Origin: Syntrophaceae bacterium UBA4778
GTDB taxonomy: Bacteria > Desulfobacterota > Syntrophia > Syntrophales > UBA4778
DNA length: 7,430 bases
Assembly: GCA_002403175.1 (NCBI GenBank)
Contig: DHHG01000146.1
Coordinates: forward strand, 1 to 7,430
Direction of reading: 5' to 3'
Shown piece after piece: positions 1-6,066 of this stretch; position 1 is the first letter of the stretch; each line of letters begins with the position of its first letter. The notes below the pieces were generated by a model. That model had not been told where the DNA came from and did no database searches. It saw only the letters and a list, made by a program, of their open reading frames with translations. The translations under genes and the position numbers were made by a program.

Positions 1-719
1 AGGATTTCGGTTTGAAATTTGAGCCGATGGAAATGAAACTCGAACCGCGACAAAAACCCGGAGAATGGCTTGAGTATAGCCCCATCTTGACCTTATTGGT
101 AGCGGCCTTGTTGTGGTGGTATCTATTTGATGTTTTCAGGACATCACCGCAGGGTGTGTTGGCGGCGCTCGATCTGAATACATACAATCTGATATTTATT
201 TCCCTGGGAATGCTGCTCCACTGGCGTCCAAGAAGATTTTTGCGTGCCGTGGTCCAATCCGTACCGGCTACAGGTGGCGTTCTTATTCAATTCCCATTCT
301 ATGCGGTTATTTTCGGAATGATTGTCGGTACGGGAATAACGAAATGGCTGGCAGATCTTTTTGTATCCATTACAACGCCGGGCACCTATCCGCTTTTGGT
401 TGCGCTGTATTCGGCTACCCTGGGGGTATTTATTCCATCGGGTGGAAGCAAATGGGTAATCGAAGCGCCATATATATTGCAAGCGGCGGTCGATCATAAG
501 GTCAATATGGGCTGGGTCGTCCAGATCTATAATGCTTCGGAGGCACTGCCGAATTTGCTGAACCCGTTCTGGATGCTGCCTCTGCTTGGCATGCTCCACA
601 TCAAAGCCAGGGATCTCGTGGGTTATTCAGTCCTTCAGTTGATCGTGCATGTGCCACTTGTATTTCTGCTCTGCTGGCTGTTTGCTTATTACATACCCTT
701 TGTGCCGCCCATGAAATAA
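1..719 (+). CDS. atoE: Short-chain fatty acid transporter, AtoE/TIGR00366 family (C-terminal part, 5' truncated)
   Basis: This is the C-terminal half of an integral membrane transporter of the AtoE family, whose members are assigned to uptake of short-chain fatty acids such as butyrate or acetoacetate. The reading frame is open to the left edge (D-F-G before the TTG at 12), and about 235-239 residues are visible against roughly 440-470 for the family, so the real start lies outside the window; the TTG at 12 is not a credible start. Counting from that TTG, hydrophobic segments lie near residues 25-42, 57-71, 88-117, 126-142 and 208-228. Family-typical stretches include L-L-H-W-R-P-R-R-F-L-R-A-V, the Q-F-P-F-Y-A segment, P-S-G-G-S-K-W near 142-148 and N-P-F-W-M-L-P-L-L-G. 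Many family members have P-S-G-G-G-Q-W instead, so this is a divergent subtype and its substrate is not certain. It converges on the Hyf-like operon and ends 51 bases from that operon's last stop codon. Confidence 0.85.
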   Translation, partial: DFGLKFEPMEMKLEPRQKPGEWLEYSPILTLLVAALLWWYLFDVFRTSPQGVLAALDLNTYNLIFISLGMLLHWRPRRFLRAVVQSVPATGGVLIQFPFYAVIFGMIVGTGITKWLADLFVSITTPGTYPLLVALYSATLGVFIPSGGSKWVIEAPYILQAAVDHKVNMGWVVQIYNASEALPNLLNPFWMLPLLGMLHIKARDLVGYSVLQLIVHVPLVFLLCWLFAYYIPFVPPMK

Positions 720-770
720 ATTGATTAGAGATCAGAGAGGAAAGCTGATTCCAATAAGAAAGATAACTTC
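720..770. other. Convergent intergenic spacer with no clear terminator
   Basis: This 51-base AT-rich spacer separates the TAA of the transporter gene from the TAG of the hyfI-like gene on the opposite strand, so transcripts from both sides must end in or beyond it. It contains a short dyad (ATCAG at 731-735 with CTGAT at 745-749) and a looser AGGAA/TTCCT pair (738-742 with 768-772). Neither makes a GC-rich stem followed by a T-tract. I see no convincing intrinsic terminator, promoter or RNA gene. Confidence 0.6.
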
Positions 771-1532
771 CTATCCGATTCTATTCAATAGTCGCAACAG
801 GCCGTCGAGAATTGATAGGGGATGCGGCGGACAGCCGGGGATGAATAAATCTACGGGCAGAAGAGAATCCACACCATTATTTGTTTCGGGGTGATCCAAA
901 TAGGGTCCTCCCGAAATGGAGCATGCGCCGACCGCAATAACGAACTTCGGTGAGGGTATTGCATCATATGTTTTCTGCAATGCGAGCTGCATATTCTTCG
1001 TAACGGGTCCGGTGATTAAGACTCCGTCTGCGTGCCTGGGCGAAGCAACAAAATGGATGCCGAAGCGGCCAAGATCATAGGCGATTGTCGTCAGGACATT
1101 GGTGTCTGCCTCGCAGGCGTTACATCCTCCTGCGCTGACTTGGCGTAGTGCCAAGGATCGTCCGAATACGCGTTGACATTTAGCGTCGAGTGCAGCGGCA
1201 ACCTTTAACTCATCATTGGAGACAGCAAGCTCCTCACGTTTCCGTGCTGCGATACGATATTCTTCCGAAAGCCTGATTTTCCCCTTGGGACATGAATCTA
1301 CACACGCGTTACAGAAGAGGCATTTCCCCATATCCAGAGAAATCCGACCGGTTGTAGAATGAATGGCATCCGTGGGACAAACGGATACGCAGCATTCGCA
1401 CCCGGGAGGACAGGATTGATTGTTGTTGATAACGGGCCTACCCCGGAATCGATCCGGAAGCACAGCCTCGCCTTTGGGAAATGAAATTGTCCGATAACCT
1501 TGCTGAAAGCGTGTTCGCAAAATTTTTAGCAT
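771..1532 (-). CDS. hyfI: Ferredoxin-NuoB fusion: HyfI/HycG-like small subunit of a hydrogenase-related (Ehr) complex
   Basis: This peripheral electron-transfer subunit has 253 residues from the chosen ATG. Its N-terminal half is a 2x[4Fe-4S] ferredoxin domain of the HycF/HyfH/NuoI type. The first motif has cysteines 41, 45, 48 and 52 (Cx3Cx2Cx3CP), with an extra C47. The second has cysteines 71, 74, 77 and 81 (Cx2Cx2Cx3CP). The C-terminal half is NuoB/HycG-like, with the four N2-type cluster ligands visible: C137 and C140 in G-G-C-N-A-C-E, C204 in V-G-A-C-S-I-S-G-G, and C234 in P-G-C-P-P-H-P. In E. coli these are separate proteins (HyfH and HyfI). The likely role is to pass electrons between ferredoxin and the large subunit encoded just upstream. 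The start at 1532 is preferred because an AGGA lies 5 bases before it and M-L-K-I-L is a plausible family N-terminus. A TTG at 1553 would add 7 residues and overlap hyfG. It is the last gene of the visible operon, 10 bases after hyfG. Confidence 0.9.
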   Translation of the reverse strand: MLKILRTRFQQGYRTISFPKGEAVLPDRFRGRPVINNNQSCPPGCECCVSVCPTDAIHSTTGRISLDMGKCLFCNACVDSCPKGKIRLSEEYRIAARKREELAVSNDELKVAAALDAKCQRVFGRSLALRQVSAGGCNACEADTNVLTTIAYDLGRFGIHFVASPRHADGVLITGPVTKNMQLALQKTYDAIPSPKFVIAVGACSISGGPYLDHPETNNGVDSLLPVDLFIPGCPPHPLSILDGLLRLLNRIG

Positions 1533-1537
1533 AGTAT

Positions 1538-1541
1538 TCCT
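1538..1541 (-). promoter_or_regulatory. Ribosome binding site deciding the hyfI-like start
   Basis: AGGA on the minus strand lies 5 bases before the ATG at 1532, inside the short gap after the hyfG stop. It favours this ATG over the in-frame TTG at 1553, which lies inside hyfG. Confidence 0.6.
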
Positions 1542-1542
1542 G

Positions 1543-3048
1543 TTAGAGGTCAAACCCGCAGTATGAAAGATTAAAGCTCTTATTGCATAAGGGAAAATCC
1601 GATATCTGCATGCCTCGTAAAGCCATTGCCAAGCCTGACCAGTTGTGAAAAGAGGGGTCTACAATTTTGTAATGTTCCAGCTTGCCCTCATTATCTGTAA
1701 AGGCTACATGGCAGATTTCACCCCGCCAACCCTCAACCATGGAGACCGCAATCTTATTGGGTGCTGATGGCTGGATAGGGGCCATAAATGCCTCACGCGC
1801 AAGATGATCCAATCGGGCCATAATAAATTCAAAGGAGCGTTGAATTTCGAGCCAGCGGACATAAGCCCGGCTGAAGACATCGCCCGTATGCCAGGTGGAA
1901 ATGGGGATATGAGAGAACCTGTAGATGCCGCTGCTGTGATCAAAACGAATATCCTGTTCGATTCCACACGCACGGGCAGCAGGCCCTACCAGGCCAAAAT
2001 CATGGCATACCTCGGGTGTGATGATTCCGGTCTCCTCAAAGCGATCCAGAACCAGCGGCTCATGCCAGAGAAGTTCTATAGCTCCGGTAGCATCCTTGAA
2101 TGCTCTCGTGCAACGGGACGCAAGTTCATCAACTCGCGATTTATCAAGACCGAAGCAAGTCCCCCCCGGCCTGACAAGACCCCTTCCGAACCTGTTTCCG
2201 CAAAGCAGTGCCGTCGCATTGAGAAAATCGCCTCGAATTCTCCCGCAGTATGATGCGGTGGGTAGGAAACCGATATCGCCGGACAAGGCTCCCAGATCGC
2301 CCACATGGTTTGCGATCCTCTCAAGTTCCAGTGCTATTCCACGCAATGCTTCGACCTGGCCTGAAATGGAGCATGCAGAGAGGACTTCGATGAGCTGACA
2401 GTAGGCTGTTGCATGGCCAATTGTTGTGTCGCCTGCGATTGTTTCCATATAATGAACAAGGCGCTTTGGCGGATTGTTTCTTATCGCACTTTCTATACCG
2501 CGGTGCTGATACCCAAGTGATATTTCAAGATGAAAAACTTTTTCTCCGTGGCACTGAAATCTAAAATGACCGGGTTCGATGATTCCCGCATGGACCGGAC
2601 CGACAGCGACTTCATGGACATCAGACCCATTCATGGAAAAAAAGTCTGTTATCCCGATCATAGCGGTTGATGTTTCCGATCCGGGCGAGGGGAGGGGAAA
2701 ACGGACCGGTTTGAGCCAGGGATGGCCTTCCGGAACAATGCCGGTGGTTTCAAAGATCTCTCTTTCAAACATGTGCGCCTGAATGCATTCGGGGGTCATT
2801 GCCGGATATCCGTGCTCTACGTAAGCAGACAATAGAAGAAGCGAGCCGTTGCGGTCGTCCGCAAGGACCGCAATAAGCTGAAAAGTATTCTGGTTATTCA
2901 GAGGAATGGCAAACAGAGAAGATAGACGGTGACCTAACTGAACCTCTGCAATCACGAAATCCCGAAAGTCAGCGATCGGAAAGGCGGGAAGGTCATCCCG
3001 ATCTGCCGTCTGGCCGTTATGGAGAATAAGAGGAGAATGGCTTGCCAT
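1543..3048 (-). CDS. hyfG: HyfG/HycE-like (NuoC-NuoD fused) large subunit lacking the NiFe ligands; Ehr-type
   Basis: This 501-residue protein is the peripheral large subunit. Residues about 20-120 form a NuoC (30 kDa)-like domain and about 145-500 a NuoD/HycE-like domain. Family landmarks are G-P-V-H-A-G-I-I-E-P-G-H-F-R-F (150-164), L-G-Y-Q-H-R-G-I-E (178-186), E-R-I-A-N-H-V-G-D-L (243-252) and V-R-P-G-G (292-296). In [NiFe] hydrogenases the E-R-I-C-G-I-C-G-x-x-H motif supplies two nickel ligands; here it reads E202-T-I-A-G-D-T-T-I-G-H212, so both cysteines are lost (A205, T208). The C-terminal D-P-C-x-x-C motif is replaced by D-F-P-L-C488-N-K-S-F-N-L-S-Y-C497, and the chain ends four residues later without a processing tail. 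It should therefore not be a hydrogenase. The pattern matches the energy-converting hydrogenase-related (Ehr) family. Its start overlaps the hyfF stop by one base (TGATG), with GGAGG 6 bases upstream. The substrate and electron acceptor are unknown. Confidence 0.92.
   Translation of the reverse strand: MASHSPLILHNGQTADRDDLPAFPIADFRDFVIAEVQLGHRLSSLFAIPLNNQNTFQLIAVLADDRNGSLLLLSAYVEHGYPAMTPECIQAHMFEREIFETTGIVPEGHPWLKPVRFPLPSPGSETSTAMIGITDFFSMNGSDVHEVAVGPVHAGIIEPGHFRFQCHGEKVFHLEISLGYQHRGIESAIRNNPPKRLVHYMETIAGDTTIGHATAYCQLIEVLSACSISGQVEALRGIALELERIANHVGDLGALSGDIGFLPTASYCGRIRGDFLNATALLCGNRFGRGLVRPGGTCFGLDKSRVDELASRCTRAFKDATGAIELLWHEPLVLDRFEETGIITPEVCHDFGLVGPAARACGIEQDIRFDHSSGIYRFSHIPISTWHTGDVFSRAYVRWLEIQRSFEFIMARLDHLAREAFMAPIQPSAPNKIAVSMVEGWRGEICHVAFTDNEGKLEHYKIVDPSFHNWSGLAMALRGMQISDFPLCNKSFNLSYCGFDL
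1558..1599 (-). other. Degenerate C-terminal (L2) NiFe-ligand motif in hyfG
   Basis: Codons 484-497 of the large subunit encode D-F-P-L-C-N-K-S-F-N-L-S-Y-C where hydrogenases have D-P-C-x-x-C-x-x-R. Two cysteines occur, but they are nine residues apart and cannot form the CxxC pair. Only four residues follow, so there is no peptide for a maturation endopeptidase to remove. Confidence 0.8.
2413..2445 (-). other. Degenerate N-terminal (L1) NiFe-ligand motif in hyfG
   Basis: Codons 202-212 encode E-T-I-A-G-D-T-T-I-G-H, which aligns without gaps to the E-R-I-C-G-I-C-G-x-x-H motif of [NiFe] hydrogenases and to the D-R-M-D-Y-L-H-S-F-A-H segment of complex I Nqo4/NuoD. Hydrogenase cysteines become A205 and T208, and the complex I quinone-site tyrosine becomes G206. 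Confidence 0.8.
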
Positions 3049-4517
3049 CAGATCCCTCCCAATGTTCGAGCAACTTCCTGAACTGCTTGATTTACGGGTT
3101 CAGGGATATACAGGCCCAGCAGGAATACGATTATGATTAAGAACAACGGCGGAATGACTGCCCAGAAATGGCCGCTGGTGTGGCGATTAGTGACATCATC
3201 CGCTCTTCCTTGAGTCATTTGAATGGCGATCCCGATAATGCCGATAAAAATTACCGTGAGAAAAATAAGATAAAGAGACGTGATCATATTACTACCCTGC
3301 GCAAAACCCTCCCTGGCTATAATGAACTCGCTTATAAAGACACCGAAAGGAGGAAACCCTGTAATTGCAAAAATACCAGCGAGCCAGGCACTTCCTGATA
3401 TGGGGCTGAGGTGAATGAGGCCGCGCACATCGGACACCATTTTAGTGCGATAAAGCGTTAAGATATTGCCCGCAATAAAGAAGAGCGCGGACTTGGTCAG
3501 GGAATGATTGATGGCGTGGAGAATGGAGCCGAATACGGCTGATCCTCCCAGACCAATTCCAAGTGAGAGGATTCCCATATGTTCCACACTGGAGTATGCC
3601 AGCATGCGCTTATAATCCCGTTGGCGTATGATAAAAACAGCAGCAAGACCCATGGAAAGGAGACCGAACAGGATCAGCAGCTCCCTGGCAAAAAATGCTT
3701 CACCCACAGCGGAACAGACCTGAAATGACCTGAGGATACCAAGGAAAGCACAATTCAGAAGGGCACCGGAAAGAAGGGCGGAGACAACGGATGGCGCTTC
3801 GCTGTGGGCATCCGGGAGCCAGGTATGGAAAGGCACCAGTCCCATTTTGGTTCCATATCCGACCAGAAAGAGAATGAATGCTGCTTTAACCCAGGGTATA
3901 TTGAGTTGCTTCGCATTTAACATCAGATCTGAAAGCCCCAGTGAAATGGGACCGGTCACCATGGAACCGGCAATGCTCAAGAAGAAATTGCCTAATAAGG
4001 CAAGGGCAATCCCGACAGAGCAGATGAGAAGGTATTTCCAGGTTGCTTCCAGGGATCTCTGATGTCTATGGAAATAAATTAGGGGGGCGCTGACCAGTGT
4101 GGTTGCTTCCATTGCAACCCAGATGACCCCGAAATGCCGGCCTATGCAGACTATCGTCATAGTCGCAAGAAAGCATAGCAGACATCCGGTAAAAATGGCT
4201 TCAGGCGCATTAACAAAAAAAATGCCTGTCTCGAAATCTTCACGCTTACCTCTTGTTTCAGCCCGGAGATATTGCACGGCATAAACAGAAGCGGCCAGAA
4301 AAAGGACACTAGCAATGCTCAGGAACAATCGACCAGGTGCGTCGAGATCAAGCCAGCCGTAAAAAACAGCTTGCGGCTGAATAACCCAGCTTATGGCTAC
4401 AAGTGTCGTGTGGGTGGCAGCGGCGGCCAGCAGCAATATACGTCGAGGCGTATCCCGGCGAATGCTTACGCACATCAAGGAAACTGCCAGCGGAATGATA
4501 ATCAATGCCCAGATCAT
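3048..4517 (-). CDS. hyfF: HyfF-like antiporter-type membrane subunit (NuoN/NuoM family)
   Basis: This 489-residue polytopic membrane protein has a Proton_antipo_M-type core and belongs to the ion-translocating arm. Visible functional residues are E137 in W-V-A-M-E-A-T-T-L (the TM5 glutamate), K224 in G-T-K-M-G-L-V-P-F-H-T-W-L-P-D-A-H (the TM7 lysine that follows it by 87 residues), the A-Y-S-S-V-E-H-M-G-I segment (307-316), H-A-I-N-H-S-L-T-K (334-342) and E397 in F-P-P-F-G-V-F-I-S-E-F (TM12). The TM8 position that is lysine in NuoM (31 residues after the TM7 lysine) is N255 here. The E. coli HyfF family has roughly 500-530 residues, so this is essentially full length. The ATG at 4517 follows AAGGA by 7 bases and the hyfE stop by 2 bases. 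Its own stop overlaps the hyfG start. It is probably coupled to electron flow through the HyfG/HyfI module; whether it moves protons or sodium cannot be read from the sequence. Confidence 0.92.
   Translation of the reverse strand: MIWALIIIPLAVSLMCVSIRRDTPRRILLLAAAATHTTLVAISWVIQPQAVFYGWLDLDAPGRLFLSIASVLFLAASVYAVQYLRAETRGKREDFETGIFFVNAPEAIFTGCLLCFLATMTIVCIGRHFGVIWVAMEATTLVSAPLIYFHRHQRSLEATWKYLLICSVGIALALLGNFFLSIAGSMVTGPISLGLSDLMLNAKQLNIPWVKAAFILFLVGYGTKMGLVPFHTWLPDAHSEAPSVVSALLSGALLNCAFLGILRSFQVCSAVGEAFFARELLILFGLLSMGLAAVFIIRQRDYKRMLAYSSVEHMGILSLGIGLGGSAVFGSILHAINHSLTKSALFFIAGNILTLYRTKMVSDVRGLIHLSPISGSAWLAGIFAITGFPPFGVFISEFIIAREGFAQGSNMITSLYLIFLTVIFIGIIGIAIQMTQGRADDVTNRHTSGHFWAVIPPLFLIIIVFLLGLYIPEPVNQAVQEVARTLGGI
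3055..3059 (-). promoter_or_regulatory. Strong ribosome binding site for hyfG
   Basis: GGAGG (within GGGAGGG) lies 6 bases before the ATG at 3048 and inside the last codons of hyfF. It supports this start and suggests high translation of the large subunit alongside coupling through the TGATG overlap. Confidence 0.65.
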
Positions 4518-4519
4518 AA

Positions 4520-5164
4520 TTAGTTCCTTAAGGCGGATAGCCGGTCCGTATCAATATGATCAAATTTTTGTCCAATGTGAGTCAAAGTAATGCACATGAC
4601 AAAAACGCCGACAAAAACATCCAGTAGTATTCCCATTTCGATCAAAAGGGGCTGATGGATTGCAAAAGCAATCCCGAAAGTATAAATTCCATTCTCCAGG
4701 ACAATATAGCCGATAATCTGCGAGATTGCTTTTTTTCGGCTGATAATCAGAAAGAAACCCACCAGCACCGTAAACAGGGCAACAGGTACAATCATGGCTG
4801 AAATAGCAGCTGCCTGTGAGGGCAGGATAAGGCGCGAACTTAGCCAAAGAGCGAGGGCCAGGGCTAGCGGACCGATCAGAATGGATGCACCGTAACCGAT
4901 GTAAGGGACGTCTCTCCAGTTGACATCCAGCCTGCTAACGGTTCGCCACAACCAGGCCGGAAGTAGAATGCCTTTAACAGATACAGTCAGGATCGTGAAA
5001 AGAAGGAGATCAAGGGCGAAACCGTGAATCAGCAACGGCATCAGTCCAAGAACGATGCCCTGATACACAATTATGCGAATCGCCGCAGTAAGCCGGCTCG
5101 CGCCAAGAAGGATGAGATTCATCAAAGTCAGTGTTATCAGTATGACATCGACCCACATATTCAT
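4520..5164 (-). CDS. hyfE: HyfE-like membrane subunit (NuoK-type C-terminal domain)
   Basis: This 214-residue hydrophobic protein is close in length to E. coli HyfE (216). It has about six to seven membrane segments, near residues 4-22, 32-50, 53-72, 87-110, 118-142, 150-170 and 173-195. The C-terminal half resembles NuoK: R-K-K-A-I-S-Q-I-I-G (143-152) leads to E157 in V-L-E-N-G-I-Y, and E176 lies in L-I-E-M-G-I-L-L-D-V-F-V-G-V-F. These two glutamates are the counterparts of the membrane carboxylates of NuoK that form part of the proton path at the junction of the membrane arm. In this operon it sits directly between the hyfC- and hyfF-like genes, where E. coli hyf has hyfD then hyfE; no hyfD equivalent is present here. 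The ATG at 5164 is preceded by GAGGTGAT overlapping the hyfC stop; an ATG at 5158 is a less likely alternative. Confidence 0.9.
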   Translation of the reverse strand: MNMWVDVILITLTLMNLILLGASRLTAAIRIIVYQGIVLGLMPLLIHGFALDLLLFTILTVSVKGILLPAWLWRTVSRLDVNWRDVPYIGYGASILIGPLALALALWLSSRLILPSQAAAISAMIVPVALFTVLVGFFLIISRKKAISQIIGYIVLENGIYTFGIAFAIHQPLLIEMGILLDVFVGVFVMCITLTHIGQKFDHIDTDRLSALRN

Positions 5165-5166
5165 TA

Positions 5167-5174
5167 ATCACCTC
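5167..5174 (-). promoter_or_regulatory. Near-consensus ribosome binding site for hyfE
   Basis: GAGGTGAT on the minus strand matches the 16S anti-Shine-Dalgarno complement over eight bases and places GAGG 6 bases before the ATG at 5164. It contains the hyfC stop codon TGA, so termination and reinitiation are physically coupled. Confidence 0.7.
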
Positions 5175-6064
5175 ATACCAAAAACCAGAGCTAAAACGGA
5201 AAACGCAAGGGCAATCATCAAGAGGCGCGGAACACGGAGCAGTTGAAGTCTTGCCATCATGGACTCAATAATGCCTATAAGGACTGCTGTAGCCAGGATG
5301 CCTACGACAGATATTACGGGGACATGAACAGGCAAAACCAGATTTACAATTAAGGCGCTGAAAAGCCAGAGCTTGATGGCGGCGCTATAGAGAATGAGGG
5401 CAAGATCAGGACCGCTGTTATCGAGAATCATTACCTCGTGAATCATCGTTAGCTCCAGATGAGTATTTGGATCATCAACAGGCATACGGCAATTCTCGAC
5501 CAGAACGACGATTAGCATCGCAGCTAACGAAAAGAGCAGGGTGGCGGTTTCGTGAGTCCAGGTCTCAAGCGATAGGGCGGAGAACATCCGGGAAAGAGAA
5601 AAATGATCCGTAAGCTTGGCAACAGCCGTTAATGCCAGAAGAAAAGCAGGCTCGGCCAGCGCCGAGAAGGTCACTTCGCGGCTTGCGCCCATCCCTTCAA
5701 AACTGGATGCTGTATCCAGGGCGCCAATTACGGTGAAAAACCTTGAAAGAGCGAGAATATAGGCAAAAAGGATCAAATCGCCATTGAATGAAAAGAGAGC
5801 AATCTCACCGCTCAACGGGACAGTCAATGCTGCGGTTGCAACCGAGGCTAGTGTAATGACAGGGGCGAATCGGAAAATCCACGATGTGGAATGACTGTAA
5901 ACCGCCCCTTTGTGTAAAAGCTTCCATAGTTCATAATAGAACTGGAGCAGAGGTTGTCCCTTCCGACCTGCGAAATAGGCCTTGGTCTTGTTCGTAACTC
6001 CCAGAAAGAGAGGGGCAAATAGGAAAGCCAGAAAAGGCTGAATTACGATCGAGAAAGTATCCAT
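5168..6064 (-). CDS. hyfC: HyfC/HycD-like (NuoH-type) membrane anchor subunit
   Basis: This is the NuoH/HycD-type subunit that docks the peripheral arm onto the membrane arm, with 298 residues from the chosen start (HycD about 307). Diagnostic stretches are F-A-P-L-F-L-G-V-T-N-K-T-K-A-Y-F-A-G-R-K near 16-35, the L-L-Q-F-Y-Y-E-L-W-K-L-L-H-K-G cytoplasmic loop, E-G-M-G-A-S-R-E (123-130), A-L-A-E-P-A (135-140) and the acidic segment E-N-C-R-M-P-V-D-D-P-N-T-H-L-E-L-T-M-I-H (190-209), followed by E210. In NuoH the matching acidic loop lines the entry to the quinone chamber and starts the proton path. I prefer the ATG at 6064: it starts 2 bases after the hyfB stop, is preceded by GGTGATC, and gives the expected short N-terminus. 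An upstream ATG at 6082 would give 304 residues, overlap hyfB and has no visible ribosome binding site. Confidence 0.9.
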   Translation of the reverse strand: MDTFSIVIQPFLAFLFAPLFLGVTNKTKAYFAGRKGQPLLQFYYELWKLLHKGAVYSHSTSWIFRFAPVITLASVATAALTVPLSGEIALFSFNGDLILFAYILALSRFFTVIGALDTASSFEGMGASREVTFSALAEPAFLLALTAVAKLTDHFSLSRMFSALSLETWTHETATLLFSLAAMLIVVLVENCRMPVDDPNTHLELTMIHEVMILDNSGPDLALILYSAAIKLWLFSALIVNLVLPVHVPVISVVGILATAVLIGIIESMMARLQLLRVPRLLMIALAFSVLALVFGMR

Positions 6065-6066
6065 GA

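Noticed and set aside
144..599. Minus-strand open frame of 151 codons opposite the transporter gene.
   Set aside because: Its translation is rich in R, Q and N with no recognisable domain, whereas the plus strand encodes clear AtoE family motifs across the same bases.
731..749. ATCAG/CTGAT dyad as a terminator.
   Set aside because: A five-base stem with a nine-base loop and no T-tract is within chance expectation for AT-rich spacer DNA.
1533..1553. TTG at 1553 as start of the hyfI-like gene.
   Set aside because: The ATG at 1532 has an AGGA 5 bases upstream and begins at a sensible M-L-K-I-L N-terminus, while the TTG would overlap hyfG and has no comparable site.
2161..2167. Run of seven C on the plus strand (G7 in the hyfG coding strand), considered as a frameshift or slippage site.
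   Set aside because: It encodes the conserved V-R-P-G-G-T segment and the large subunit stays in one frame on both sides, so no frameshift is needed.
1804..2398. Plus-strand open frames of about 126-149 codons opposite the hyfG-like gene.
   Set aside because: They lie wholly inside a strongly conserved NuoD/HycE-type gene on the other strand, their translations resemble no family I know, and they overlap one another in different frames.
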